Of a stretch of 64,000 nucleotides of DNA, positions 36,001 to 50,060 are shown in pieces. A program made the translations under genes and the position numbers. The DNA lies in NCBI GenBank assembly GCA_963277665.1, contig OY728125.1, positions 1,718,656,889 through 1,718,720,888 of the forward strand, in the 5' to 3' direction. Source of the DNA: Viscum album. Taxonomy: Eukaryota > Streptophyta > Magnoliopsida > Santalales > Viscaceae. Numbering within the stretch: position 1 is the first letter of the stretch; every line of letters begins with the position of its first letter. A model generated the notes under the pieces. It was given only the letters and a program-made list of their open reading frames with translations, did not search any database and was not told where the DNA came from.

Positions 36001-39000
36001 ATTTTGTTTTAATGGATATTAAGATCTATTGAAAAGGTGAATGGTTTTTTCATCTATCTCTAAGTATTATACAAAACTGTTATAAATAATAATTTAGTCT
36101 ACAAAAATCAAAAATAAAAATATTAGTTCATCATTAATTGTTATGTATTAAATTTCTTTATTAAAAATAATAAAGTATTTACCATGACATTGTGTAAGTT
36201 AGTGGTTTTCAATAAATATTTATTCTAATTTTGTTGTGTGTTCAATCCCCATAACCATACTTGATATGATTGGATGTCACCGAAATATTTTTTATCCATT
36301 TTATAAAAAAATATTAAAATATTATTCCAAAAATTTTATTGGAATCCATAAAATCAAATTAATCATTAAATATCATTTTTTCTATGGTTTTCAATTCTCC
36401 TTTTTCTGCACAATTATTAATAATATAGTTTTTATATCAATCTTAATGTTTATCAATACATTAAAATTATATCAGTAAATGGTAAAGGAATTATTCCTCA
36501 GATAACATTCCCACAAAAACATGTATTAATATAATGGGTTGTATTTACATAAATTTCTCCTGAATTATCCATAATCATGGTATAATCCTATCACATTAAA
36601 CCTAAAAAATATTTTTTTGACATTGAACTTTTCCTCGATATTAATCTCACTATCCTGTGATGGAAATCGTAACTCTTATGTTATTTACATCACATGTGCT
36701 TCTAAAATTTAACATAATCAATAGATATTTCATAATTCTTATCATGATAGATCCATAAGTAAAAATATCTCTACAATTTAATTATATAGTCCTTATACAT
36801 AAAAAAATCATCAATTTTATTTTCAAATAGGACATTCCTTACTCTAGGGTTTCTTATAAGTCATTAATTTTCATTATAAATTCAAATCATTCATATTGTT
36901 TGTAAAGAATGTGTGAATTATCCAAATTATATCTGATTTTAGTGTAAAACATGGTGAGAAATGTAGACCATTTTCTTGTACCGAGTCATGTTCAAGTTTA
37001 TACCAGCACACCCATTTGGATTTCTAAACCATTGGTATATATATTCCTAAACCATGTCCTATTAAAGTCTCTAGGAATGTAATGTATCATCAGGATACCA
37101 CACAAAACCATTACCTTTCCAAAATATTAAAATGTTCTTTTATTCATATACTCTAATTCTTCAATAGGGTTATGTCCCCTAATATATGTTTTCTATAATT
37201 TATCTCTAAATGTTACTATTAATATTTTACTGATACAAATTATAGTGATCCTTACCCTAGAAGATCAAAGTTGGTTCCTAATACCATTATATTGGCTTAC
37301 TCTAGAAGGAAATGGAATCCTGAATGACCAAATACTTCAGAAGTCTGGGTAAACTAGATACATAGATGATTATATTATTAAAAATGAATTCAAAAATTTC
37401 AACATTTTTTTTTCTTTTCTCTTTTGAGGTTGACTTTATTTCATCTGAAATATAATTGAAATTAATTCTGAGTACAGTTTATGGAATCTTGTGGAAATGA
37501 ATCAAAATAAGGGTGAGTTCAAATTCATAGTAAGTATTAATTAGATCTAGAATAATAATTAATCCATAAAAATAGTTAATATGTAATGGAAAATAATGGT
37601 TTAATATTCCATGTAAACAACTGGATAAAAATAAATCAACATTGAAAGTAATTAACTAAAAACACCTTCCATTTAAATAACAAGATAATAAATAATCAAT
37701 ATGAAAAGGTAAATAACTAAATACCATTCCATTTAATAAATAGACTAATAATAAAATGCATCCATTTATTTTATTCATAGTGAATTATTCTTGTGTTATA
37801 ATAATTAAATTCTAAACGAAGGAAATGACTAAATTTTAGACTCCATGTTTCCTAGAAACACGGAAAAAACCATATAGAAACACATATAACATAGAAAAAT
37901 GATTTGTCTCATCAAACTATCAATGAATAAAGGAAATTACTTTAAACTATTCCTAACATGTTCTATACCATGCTGAATCGTTCTTCATATATCGATTAAT
38001 CGATTTAATTCAAAAATAATGATCCTTATCAGTTATCGGTATCGAGTAGAGAATAATTATTTGAAAATATTTATATAGATAATAAAATAATATTCCATGT
38101 GAACATTATCTGTAAAAATTGTATATGGTTTATGTATTAATCGTTTCCATTATATATAAAGAGGATATTTAGGTGAAATTTAATGTTCAATGGACATTAA
38201 AAAGCTAATAACTCAAGGGGTAGATAACGACTACCAAATTGATTCAAGGCAATGAATGTCAGTACTATAATTGGTAAAAATAATCATCATTCATTCAAAG
38301 AAATAATAAGGATGGGTTCAATTTGATATATACCCATTTGAGTAATAATATATGTTATTGTTATTGGTGAAATGAAAAATGTTTCTAAAATCACTATTGA
38401 GGTAAATATATATCCCATTTGTAATTTTTTGTTGAGAAACCTTATCATATAAAATAAAGTTAAAAAATAATTATAAAATATATTTTTAGGCATCTAAAAT
38501 AATCATCAAAGAAATTTTGGTCTTGTCGGTAGATAATTATATACATGTCATAAAGAACATTCCTTTTATCTGGTAAAACAGTTCGAAAAGTTCCTTGTTC
38601 AGAATGAGATAGGAAGATTTCTCTGAATTTATTTTTCAATCACAAAATAAATTACAAATAAGTTTAATAAATCATTATGAAACGGTTATAGAAAACTTTT
38701 TGAAAACATTTTTAGAGAAAATTTCTTGTAAAGATAATGATCTTTCGATAGAATAGAGAAATGATGTTGTCTTTTATTAAAACATTTTTTCATTAACTTT
38801 TAGTACCCATGTGTGAAAAATTATAGTATTACTTGAAATATAGCATGAATATACAATTCAAAATGAATTAATGGGTTTACTAATCATTAATTATTTAATT
38901 TCAATTATTTTAATTTGAATAATAATCAAACACTACTATAATGTGATTGTCAAATAATCCCATAATATGATCATCACATTGGAATGATAATTAATCAAAT

Positions 39001-39506
39001 AACAGATTAAGTATATCAATAGAAAATCCAAATAAAATTGGTTAATATACATTAGTATATAGTCAATAGTCATTATACATATAATCAAATAATATTATTG
39101 ACAACAAATAAGTAATATAACCCGATGAAATGGAAATGTGTTATGATATTTCATTACCCCATGGAAACATTATATTTAATAGATTAAATAATTAAATTTG
39201 AAACACATTATATCATGAATAATGAAATATTATTAATATTAAATTTCATTGGGTTTTTATATACCCCTTATAAAATAAATTATTTTTGTGACATTAACAT
39301 TTTCCCCAATAAAATGAAATCGAGATGAAATCCATTTCCATGAGCTTTCATTTTGGTCATACATTCATTAAAATCATGTATGGTGTTTCTAAAAAGATTT
39401 AAAATTATAAAAAAAATCATAATTATATTTATTATTTCATATATTATCATTATATAACGTATTAATTCTTGTTTGTTAATACCTATTCATTGTATTCATT
39501 GTTTCA
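36001..39506. other. AT-rich DNA, no gene recognised
   Basis: No long frame, domain or terminal repeat found. The complement of about 37280-37293 contains TGGTATTAGGAACC, similar to a retroelement primer site. The complement of about 36960-37020 has a KWV-YKLE-D-like phrase, weakly similar to copia RT. Neither is enough to define an element. Confidence 0.4.
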
Positions 39507-41615
39507 GCTAATAACATCTGCTGTTCTTCAAGGATGTTTTGCCTTGTTATTTTTGGTTTCTATTACCAATATAATGATTTAATCATCTACAAAATGTAAA
39601 AAATGATGTTAATTTTAGATATATTCAGTATATATGTATTATATTAATACCTAAATTTCTTTGAATTGAAATAAAATACACCCATCATCGAGAAGGTTGG
39701 TCTTACAAATGCTTGGATGCTACTTCAAATATTTTGTAATATTAAAAGAATGAATTGTTACAGCTATATATATATATATATTAAAAAAGTATAATATTTT
39801 ATTTCATATATATATAATTTTTTTTTAAAAAAATTCACAATACATTCCATGTAATGTATGATTGAATCACATCACTTCGCAAGGTGGTAGTCCAGCGTAT
39901 ATAAGACTGGCTTTATCATATTACCCAAAAATGGAAAGAATGAATGTATGAGTTATATAAAAATTATATAAGCATAAAAGTATAATAAAGATCATATATA
40001 TCATTTAATAATATATTTATTCCACTATTACCAACCATAATAAGTGGTATTGAAAAAATGAATGATATTGGTTTGTGTGAATGTATACTGTCATGCACAA
40101 TAATGAAGATTTCATAGCCTATTTGGAGGATTTGTGTAATGTTTCAGTTCATAACCTTAACATATTAAAATATCATAATATTTATGATACTGAGGTTTTT
40201 ATATAATTAATATATACAAATAATTTTTTTAAATAAAACAAATAGATCGTTAATGAATGTTAACTTTTCTTCGGGTTTCTCATTTTAGTTCACACTAATT
40301 ATTTTTTATGTTGTCTCTTTTCAAAATATTGGACTTATAGGATTACATTAGGTACATTTAGTACTTATTTTGGAAATTAATTTAATCCAACGTTATTTGA
40401 GTTGTGTGAAGAAGTAGGATAGGTTGAGTCATTTATTCTAAAGGAATAGTTCAATTCTTGTAAATACCAAAAACTAGAAAATATATGGAGACATCGCTTA
40501 CTTCATATGCCTCCAATAAGGAAATATTTTCACTAAAAGAGGTCATATTCAATATATATGTCCATAAACATGATTTTTTTTTAAAAAATCGGTTATTTAC
40601 ACAACTTCTCATTTAATATTAATAACTTGGTAAACTTATATTTACCTTAATCGATGTAATTAACAAAATATTGTTTTTCTAATCACTTTGGTAAAACAAT
40701 ATTTTGAAAAAATAATAAATAATAAATTATTATGATTCCATATATGGAATCCAATTTTCAAAAATTCACCACAATTAAGCGGTAGCTTTTAATATGTATC
40801 TTTATCCATAAACCTAATGAATATGAGTGTTTTTAAAGTGAAAATGTTCAAATGTTTGAAATCATTTTTATAAAATTCAAAATAAAATTGATTCCAATGA
40901 ACTATATGGAATTAATAGATGTATAATTGAATTTTTTTTAAGTTAATACAAATTTAAAATATAATTAAATATTATAAATTATTTAGATGAATGGTCAATT
41001 TTCTATTAAAATTTTGTATTTTCACTATTCATCAAAAATGAATCTTCACAGGGAAAAACAATAATTCACCGTAGGCTAATTATTACTTTACTATTTCAAA
41101 AATAATATTTTGTTTTTTATTTAACATTTTTAGATGTGAAAATATTTAGTTTTAAATCTTGTGATCCATTAAAAGGGAGAAAAGTAACCTTTAGAAAAAT
41201 ACATCTTTTATGAGTAAAGTTTGATTTTTTATTATCATATTCCTATAAAATATTTTAGATGAATGTAAAAAATATTTTATTGAATACCTAATTTATAAAA
41301 AAAATTAGATCATTTAATAATAGTAATTAATTAAATTTATATGATAAAATTTATTTGGTGTATAAAAGATGTTTTTTATAAAACATTTACATTATATTCA
41401 ACTTGTTTTTATGTTAATTAATAATAAATTGGTCACCATGGAATTTAATCATTTATATTAGTAAGTTAGTTACTCTGATTTAGGATGTAAAATATAATTT
41501 CTTGGGGATAATTGTCATTTTAAATAGTAATATTAATAATATTTGATAACAATCGGACATCAAATTAACACAAACTGTCGAAGAAATTCATTTCCATTTG
41601 TAATTCAAGCTAACA

Positions 41616-41628
41616 CAGTGTCTCAAGC
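41616..41628. repeat. LINE target site duplication, left copy
   Basis: CAGTGTCTCAAGC, identical in all 13 bases to 43993-44005. The length is typical of target-primed reverse transcription. Confidence 0.95.
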
Positions 41629-42017
41629 CTGAAAATTAATTTTTATTGGAAATCAAAACACTTTTAAGGAAAAAGTGAGAAACCCCAAATCCGAGTTACA
41701 AAAATGAGAGAACAAAAAAACTAGAACAAAACTAAAAGGGCCAGCCCTCCCAGCCAACAAAAAATAAAGGAAAACACTCACCAGCACCTACCATTCAGCA
41801 AGTTTTCTCGTGTATGAATACATGGGCCTAGAACTGATGGTGTGGCCATACCCTCTTGATCGAAAAATCCAAATGGTAGGTATAGGTGGAGGGAATTCTC
41901 TGATCCCCATCTGGTGTGGCCCCTAAATAGTGTTGGCGTAACATGACCAAGGAACCTACAAAAGCATAATCTACTCAAAGAAAACATACATGTCAAACTA
42001 ACATGCACCCCAAACAC
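41629..42017 (-). other. LINE 3' untranslated region
   Basis: Follows the ORF1 stop (complement of 42018-42020). It ends with T-rich phrases (complement TTTTTTTGTTCTCTCATTTTT, trimmed here) and a polyadenylation-like AATAAA near the very end. A short frame in it could be the last remnant of ORF2, but no motif supports that. Confidence 0.6.
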
Positions 42018-43952
42018 TTAACAGTTTCCACACATTTTATCAGAATCATTGAAAGAAAATTTGAGGTTACCCGAAACCAGATCCTTGGACAACTTCCAAT
42101 ATATAGAGGATACTGGGGTGCTTGGTACAGATAACAACAAATTTTCATGTTCATATGCCAGCTGGTCCCAGGTCTGTAAGTACTCCTCAAGGATGATCTT
42201 CCCTTTTTTGAAACCTCCAACAAGAATTAGATCCTGCTTATCAACCCATGAGTATTTTTCCTCATTGAGTGAGACATTTAAAGGTCTCCCCATCATTTTA
42301 GCGGCCTCCTCTTCTGACGCATTCAACAAAAAAATTTGTTCAACCACGGATTCTACAGAACATAGCAGAACTTCCAGAGACTGTTCATCCCCAACCGCCA
42401 GTTCTAATTTCATGGAATTTGGATTTTTTTGCAGACCGAGTCTCCAAAGGAGGTTGTAAAGAGGAGTTATATTTTCTACTTTTCCCCCTCCTATTGTTTC
42501 TACTCTCCTCAAGCTTGCATCATCACTGGCCCAAGAAGTAGGATCAGTTTCATTTGCTCCATCCATGTGTTTCCCATCTGCATCAATCGGACTACTGGCA
42601 TCACAACATGTGACAGCCTCTAAAAGGCCTTCAAATCGGTTGAACAACATAACTGGTTTGAGGGGCCCTGCAGCAGCACCCTCTGGCCACCCAGAACTGA
42701 CCTGCAAGTCTAGCTTCTACTTCCCTTTGATTGGAGAATCCTTTCCTGTCTCCAGAACCTCCGCATAATGATCAACCACCTCAGCCGCCTCCCCACTTTA
42801 CTTATGTGTAGTAGCAGGTAATCCCCCACCTGATGACATAGCCACATGGTCAGCCTCGAAATGAACCAAAGCCTCCCCCGCTCCTACATCCTAAAAATGA
42901 CTTGGTTCCTTTCCACAAGCAGGATCTACCAGATCATGCTTCAGCCTGTCAAAAACTTCTGAAACCTTCGGATTAACCACCATTTTTAGTGGTTTCTCCC
43001 CAAAAGTTGCACCTTGATTATTCTCCAAAGGCCCCTTAGATGTCTCCGAATGTCATTTTCATTGCTCCACCACCACAGGCATAGTGGTGTACTCACGCCC
43101 CTTCCTTCTGAGCCTCTAACCACCTGTTCCGGAACAAAATTCACATTTTGGTTATCTGTAACAAATACCACTTCTTCTACCTTTCTTACCAAGAGGATAA
43201 AGGTCACCCTGGTGACAATAACCTACATCATGACCCAGACGATGACAGATGCATCAATAGTCCATCCAAGACTCATAGACAACCCGCTATTTGCACCTAT
43301 AATCCTCCCCAATGGTTACCCAAACAAATTCATACGGAATCCTTGAAACGTTCATATCCACACAAACCTGTGGGTTGATGGGGTGACAAACTGATTCGGT
43401 TTGACTATCAGTATAGAGAAATCTACCCACCAGATAACCCAACATCTTAAGGACAGAAGGATTTTGGAAAGGGAATTGTAAGTTGGGAAAGCTCACCAAA
43501 ACTACTGCAGATGGAGGATCACACTTCATATGAAAATCGAATGACCAAGGAAATAGAATGAACCGAAATCCTTTGAAGAAGTGGGGAGCACTCAACCAGG
43601 CTCAGATGAGGTCCTCCTCCAAAGTAAACCGAACCATACTCTCATGCATGTTCCACGAGTCGAAGACGAAATGATCGAAGGAGTCAACCGCAGTCCATCT
43701 CTGGTTAAACAGAGCCACCAAGGTGAGGTTGAGAAGAGCTGAGGTTTCTGTGAACTTCGATGTTGACAACGGAAGATTCGGGAACCCATCCATCAAATCT
43801 GGAACTTTAGGGCATAAGGATACTATCGGAAAAGGGGGCAAGAAATCAGGGTTAGAAAAGGTCTTGAACGAAGTCTCAGCTCTCTTGAAAGGTGCTGGAG
43901 GTCCCTCCCCCGTCGGGAGGGGAGGAACCGGCACGATGGCCACCATCGTCAC
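42018..43952 (-). pseudogene. LINE ORF1 protein (DUF4283 plus zinc knuckle), with in-frame stops
   Basis: ORF1 proteins of plant LINEs bind element RNA. All parts lie in one frame of 645 codons with about ten in-frame stops and no frameshift. The N-terminus is Pro-rich (VAIVPVPPLPTGEG). The DUF4283-like domain spans about 43290-43720 with FDHFVFDSWNMHESMVRF, then WSFDFHMKCDPPSAVVLVSF and PQVCVDMNVSRIPYEFVW. The CCHC knuckle is at about 43208-43246 (CICHRLGHDVGYC), its first Cys replaced by a stop. The C-terminal part (42018-42707) is fully open for 229 codons and includes LYNLLWRLGLQKNPNSMKLE and SWVDKQDLILVGGFKKGKI; it has no domain I recognise. Confidence 0.85.
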
Positions 43953-43992
43953 TGAGGAACCATCACCGCCGCCGTTTGACAGAGTTCCCCCT

Positions 43993-44005
43993 CAGTGTCT
44001 CAAGC
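43993..44005. repeat. LINE target site duplication, right copy
   Basis: CAGTGTCTCAAGC, identical to 41616-41628. Confidence 0.95.
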
Positions 44006-44143
44006 ATTAATATATATATAATTTTTTTATTGATAATATTAAATATATCATAGAGTCTTTAAATTTTATATTCAATTTTAAACGTGGAGTTATGTTTCAC
44101 ATATTCTATACATGTTATTCATTTAGATTTTCAGGGTATCACA

Positions 44144-47100
44144 CTGACCATGTCTACTAACATTGCCAACAGACCTTGCAAACCACCCATGAGACTATGA
44201 ATCCTTAATATATGTTAATATAACATACCATGTCTAATTAAATTAGTAGAATATTTTTAAATTACATTCAATAATATTATGGATCATTAGTTGAAAATTC
44301 AATGAAATTGAGAATGAAATTAATTGTCTCTGATGGATACTTTGTGGTGGAGATCAATTTAAGAAAAACAAACACTCATTGAAAAAGTGTATCACATATA
44401 GAGATTATAGTGAAATATATGTGCATGAATGTGGAACATTATGAAACATATATGACTATTTTAAAACACTATATGAAACAATGTTTTTCTGATTTTTATC
44501 TATAATCTTTGTTCACACCTTCTAAATACTATGGCATGGAGTAAATAATAATAAAAATCTGATCCCACTGATCTGTATCGAATACTCTCATTTTATAAAT
44601 TTCTAATATTTATATTATTGATTAAATTATATTATATGATTTATTATATCCATTTTATTATTAAACATACACTCTTATATGTATTAAAATGTTTTATACA
44701 CTCTATTATATATTAACTTCAATACGCCCATGTAGAACTATGGAAGAGGTAGTATAGCCTGGACTACATCCGTGTAGTTGGTTACCATTCATTTCACACA
44801 GTTAAATATATTGAATAGTTTTCTTGTAGTTTTTATATCCTCATACGACATTTTTTAAAACCTGATTAATGTTGTTGATTAATTATTCATTTGTTAACTA
44901 CTTGGATATGGGTGACTGAAAAGTGCATACAACTATGTGTTGCCTTCAGACTGAGAAAATTATTTTTATTCCATTGTGGGATTTATTTATTACTCTATAT
45001 TTTCATAAAAATTCATATTTTCAAAACTGTAATATAAAATAATTACATTTATATTAGACATTAATTTTTGTTTATATATGGTGTTTCATATAAATAAATC
45101 TGTTACAAAAATAATAAAGAGTTTAAAAAATATATTAATTGAATTTTGATCAAATTTATACTATATCATATGAATTATAAAATTATAAGATTCTGGTGTT
45201 TTATATAACTATGTGTTTTAATTAAATTTTTGAATCATTTTTAAAATAAATTTTAATATAAATGTTAAATTTAAACTCAATTCACCTTCTCATTGAGTGT
45301 TCTGCTCATATTGAAAATAGTAATTTTATAAATCAATGGGTTCCTTTTGAGTTTTACATAATATTAAAAGATATTGTGTGGTAAATAAATATGAAATTCC
45401 AAGCACTAGGATTATAAATATTCATTTATGAGAATTGTGAGATGTTTTTCATTATTCACAAAACATTCAACCTTTGAGCTTTCATACTTCATTATAATAA
45501 TCATTACATTTTTTAATCTCAATTGATTCCCTCTTACTCCATTATCTCAATACAAATAGGTCATGGAATTACCTTTTCTAGTATTATGGGATAACGGTAC
45601 TGATTATGGGAGAAACATAATGAAATTGGTTCCACAGTGCTATAACACAATGTACCATCAATTAAAATTCAATATTAAAGGTGTATGTGTGGATCACTGA
45701 TAGAGTTCCTATAAATTGGGGGCTCATTATGACAATGTAAATACCACTAGATTGGTTTTTTGGATGATCAAGACGTATGTCTAATAAATAACTCAAAACC
45801 ATGTTAGTCATTTATGAATTTAAAAGCATTGTTAATTAATATAATATATATCCTCTCTATGTTATAGTGAAAATATTTATCATCATTATTTTGAAAAAAT
45901 TAATTAGTAATTGTATTAATTTCATATATGTTGTGTATAATCAGTTGGATATAAAAAAGGATAGGTTGTTATAGTTTGAAACTAACTTCCACTAAATTAG
46001 GAACAATAGTTTATACCTATAGAACCTTATATATTTTTCATTATTAGGTATGGGATCCACTCAATAAAATCAATAATTTTTCCTCCTTCACTCATAAGGT
46101 TCTTCCAATGTATCATTATTTTTGAAATAATTATAAGAAAAAAAATTATGTTTTTCTCAAAGTATGGACTAGGGGATGTAAAAATTATGTTCCATATTTT
46201 CTTGATTTCATGATGTGTTGTATAATTATAATATTTTTAATTACTGATTATCTATTTTATATACTTATATTATTCTTAATATAACCTATGTAATACTATA
46301 TATTATTGTTTATATTGGGAATAACATTGGAGGTGGATAATTATTCAATATAATCATACCATCATATAAAATCTATTGCATATTTTGATTCATTATATGC
46401 TATATAGATATTGGTGCTATTACTATTATATGTGGGGAGAGAAACTAATTATATAGATATAATGAAACAAAACTAAGTTGATTAAAATTTCAATTATAAC
46501 AAAATATATTTCATGATTTTGAACTATTTTATATTGTTTTTGATTAACTTATACTTATGTCTCTTTAAAAATGTATGGATGTTTAACATTATTGTTTTAT
46601 TATTGTATTAAATAAAGGTTATTAAATAGTCATAGAATTCCATATAATATAATTCAATGTTTAACTCTAATGTCGTATTTTCATTAAGTTTCATAATTGT
46701 TTTTTAAATTTTACATACCATCATACTAAAGGAATAGTCTCTACAAATTATATTATTGGACTCTCAATACTAATATATAGGATCTATCATATGAGGAGGA
46801 ATTTTTAAGGTATATAATTGTATATGGTGGCGCATACATATATTGATGGGGCTAAAAACACTAAAACCACATTATAAATCATTTTAATATGGTATTTTAT
46901 TAATGGTGTTCTAATTAAAAAATGATGAGTAAATATATTATTTCAATTTAGTAGGATAAGTTCCAAATTTTATAATCACTTATTTTGAATAATACCAAAA
47001 CATATGTAATGACTACATCTAATAGAATGTCATTTGAATCATATGTTATATATCTTGGGGATAGTTATGTGATCAATGAATTTCAACATTCATCACATGA

Positions 47101-49059
47101 ATTTTCATTCTCTATTTCATTCTGTAATAATGGGCTAATATGATAAAAAATAAAAATAACAAATATATATCATAAGATATAAGCGCTTAATGGTTAGGGT
47201 TAACAATAAACTATTTCCATTAAAAAATAATTCATGAGAAATTTACAATTAAAATCACCATTATTGAATTATAAATTTCTTGAAAATTGGTACATTCAAA
47301 AATAATTACACATTTAAAATTTTAAAAGATTACATAGTACATGTTTATCATTATAAATATTATTAATATCATATACAACTATGAAATATTATACAATGTT
47401 TATATCTCATGTAACAACTATATGTATGCATGATTTTTATGAATAGTTTTTTGAATCCTACATGTTAAAAAACATTAATACCACTTGATCATATTAATTT
47501 ACATTATCTCATAAAACACAGGTTTTTGTTATGTACCCTAAAATTAAAAATAAATTATATTTAACTAAATCAAGATGTATCCCATAAATATGGTATATTT
47601 ATCCCATTCATGTGAATGGTTCAATTCATACGAACCAAAAAACCCCCATATGTGTAAACATAGTGTGAATCACCAAATTTTTATAGAGTTAGAAGAACCT
47701 CCCCAAATGAGTGGGAAATTTTATGAAAAGACCAACTATAAAGGAATCAATTCTAAATATTGGACTTAATTAACATAAAATTATAAAAAATATTCTGTAT
47801 AAGTCTTAAAAACATTTTTTATATGTAATGGTCCAAACATACCCAAAAAAAATTCAAATTTTTTTTATAGAATATTCAGGGTTTTAGTGATAATTTTTAG
47901 AGTAGATTGAAATAGTTAGGGTAGAAATATTAAGTAATCATAGATTTGTATATATTTCTAAGATAAAATATTACTATAGGCATAATGTTTCTTGGTAATT
48001 AGTATGTTTTGTCTTCTATAGGCATGGGGTTTGTGAACATGTGACACCTGCCACATGATGACATAATGGTGGGTTCAATGAGAGGTAAGAGCTAGCTCAT
48101 CTTATGAGATTGAGTAATTTATTGTCTCTTATAGATTTTTAATTAAAAAATTATTAATATTAACATATTTTTTAAAATATTTATAAAAAACAAAACTTTC
48201 CTCTCTCTTCGACAATCATTATTAGAAACCTCTCATTCATGATTTTCAATATTTCCAAAGGGATGGATCCATTATTTATTCTATTAAGTATGATTCATGT
48301 AACCAAATAGATTTCTGAAAATGATTCTCTTCACAAACCCTCAACTATATTTATTTCCTCTAATTATTCCACTTTTACCTATTTGAAAAACTAAATATTA
48401 TAGGTTTTGTCATATTTATAGATTTTCCATGACTAGGATATACTATACAAATGACTTTAAATGAATGGATATCAATAATTATAAGGTTGGAGGACTCAAT
48501 ATTACACTTTTTATATATTATTTTAATGTTTCATATCTATTACGGACATAGACGGGTGGGTCAATGTGAACTAGAATAGAACCAAATGGGGTTACCTTGA
48601 GTCCATTATGATTTTGTGGGAAATATGACTTTAAGTGTACCCTTATTTTTTTGATAAATCTAACACCACTTTTGGTTTGGTTACATAGATAATTTTGGGA
48701 GAAAAAATATACTTGAAACCCTTATTGTGTTTCCTTATTTATGATTCGATTTTATGAACCTTATAGAGTTTTGATGAGAAATGATTTATTATTAGAATAA
48801 CATATAATTTTTAATCATGTAGTGTATTATAGCTAAAATATATATATTGATATAGTAATTTAGTATTCTATTTATATCTTATTAGAGTGATTTCTATTTA
48901 GGAAACAATGCCATGTCAAGAAGAGTTAAATATAGACTAATATTCCCTATATGTGAAACATCATTGTTTTTGGTATCCTAGTATGCAATTTGGTTTGGTA
49001 AAAATAATTATTAGGGAAATTATCCTTTCTTTACTACTTATGATATTTTTATTAGCCAT
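44144..49059. other. AT-rich DNA, no gene recognised
   Basis: No domain, long frame or paired terminal repeat was found on either strand. A purine run GTGGGGAGAGAAAC at about 46431-46444 resembles a polypurine tract but has no LTR beside it that I can pair. The short plus-strand frame 47575-47769 is hydrophilic and unrecognised, and I do not call it a gene. Confidence 0.4.
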
Positions 49060-50060
49060 TATTGACTCACTCATACATTTGTTGTGTTTATTAGGGGTTG
49101 AAATTTGACCCATATGTGTGTTATATTTAATAGTGATTGTTTATTCACACTATTTTTTATCTTTTTTTATGACTATCACTTAATCCTTGAATCTGTTTTG
49201 TTTAATGATTATTATCAATTCACCATTATTTGTTATTAGTACTGTGATTATATCCCATTCAAATGATTATTATTATAATGATTCTGATGATATGCCATTC
49301 ATGGTTGTTAGTACTAATTTTGAATTGATTACTCATTCACTATTTTTAGTATATAGTATTTATAATTTGTTTACCTATATAATTGGTTATGGTAATATCC
49401 CATTAAATTGGATTGATATATGAGTGATAATTTCCTATGCACCCATTATTTTGTGATATTACATATAAAGGCTTCATATTTATTATTGTGACCACAAACA
49501 TAGCCTTTTCATATTTATTATTGTGACTATGGGGGACAACCATTCACGTTTTTACTTCTATTATAGATATATCTTGTTCATCATTTAGCAATCAATGGGC
49601 TAATCTATATACAATATCTAAATTATATAAGGATATGATCTATTAACCTTAAAAATGTTATTTGAAATTACATCCTTTCAATAAAAAAATTCATTGTGAA
49701 AATAAATTCTATAATATTTTTTAATTATGGTGATAATTCACTCACATATTTATATATTATAGTAATGATCCATTTACATTATTATAATTTATGGGGATGA
49801 ACCATGCACATAGTTAAAAGATATGAGTTATAATTACTGGTTCATATATGTTTCATTAATGATTAGTGATGACCCATTCACATATACTCAATATATATTA
49901 TGATGTCAATGAACCTATAATATTATTGCATGAAATGAAAACCAAATAATTCATTAGTTGTGACAATAAATTTTAGTTATTATTATATTATTGTACAGGG
50001 AAAACATAGTAGGATCATTCATGTGGGTGTTATCATAGTGCCAAATGGGACTATTAGTAA
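49060..50060 (+). repeat. decayed tandem repeat (minisatellite-like) tract
   Basis: A loosely repeated phrase of the form ATTATnGTGATnA(T/C)CCATTCAC(A/T)T recurs many times, for example at about 49134, 49243, 49285, 49325, 49386, 49540, 49733, 49767, 49796 and 49866. Spacing is irregular, mostly 40-60 bases. A closer doublet, TTCATATTTATTATTGTGAC, occurs at about 49467 and 49507. The open frame 49187-49423 is a by-product of the repetition. Confidence 0.5.

Larger units (their letters stand above)
41629..43992 (-). mobile_element. LINE (L1-like) insertion lacking ORF2
   Basis: 2364 bases between perfect 13 bp direct repeats, visibly more GC-rich than its surroundings. In minus orientation it starts GGGGGAACTCTGTC, has one long ORF1 frame from 43952 to 42018, then about 390 bases of 3' sequence ending AATAAAAATTAATTTTCAG. 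This is plant LINE-like, with a short A-rich tail rather than a long poly(A). The endonuclease/reverse transcriptase ORF2, normally 3.5-4 kb, is absent, although both ends are present. It interrupts repeat copy B. Confidence 0.9.
39507..44143. mobile_element. LTR-like repeat copy B, interrupted by a LINE
   Basis: 39507-41615 plus 44006-44143 align in order with copy A. The homology crosses the LINE insertion: GTTCATTAAACC at about 35310 corresponds to AGCATTAATATA just after 44005. Without the insert it is about 2.26 kb. It ends TATCACA. Unlike copy A it has no obvious flanking duplication, so it may be one LTR of a lost element or have a damaged target site. A (TA)n run lies at about 39763-39780. 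Confidence 0.6.

Noticed and set aside
36950..37295. Minus-strand copia with primer site at 37280 and RT at 36960
   Set aside because: The two would be only 300 bases apart, leaving no room for gag and integrase, and the RT resemblance is a short phrase with stops.
42018..43952. Host gene with DUF4283 and zinc knuckle
   Set aside because: It sits exactly inside a 13 bp target duplication, has about ten stops, and the domain order is that of LINE ORF1.
33195..44143. Copies A and B as the two LTRs of one element
   Set aside because: No primer site follows A and no purine tract precedes B on either strand, the outer flanks do not match, and A has its own flanking duplication.
49060..50060. CRISPR-like array
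   Set aside because: The repeats are not identical, spacing is irregular, and the context is plant transposon DNA.
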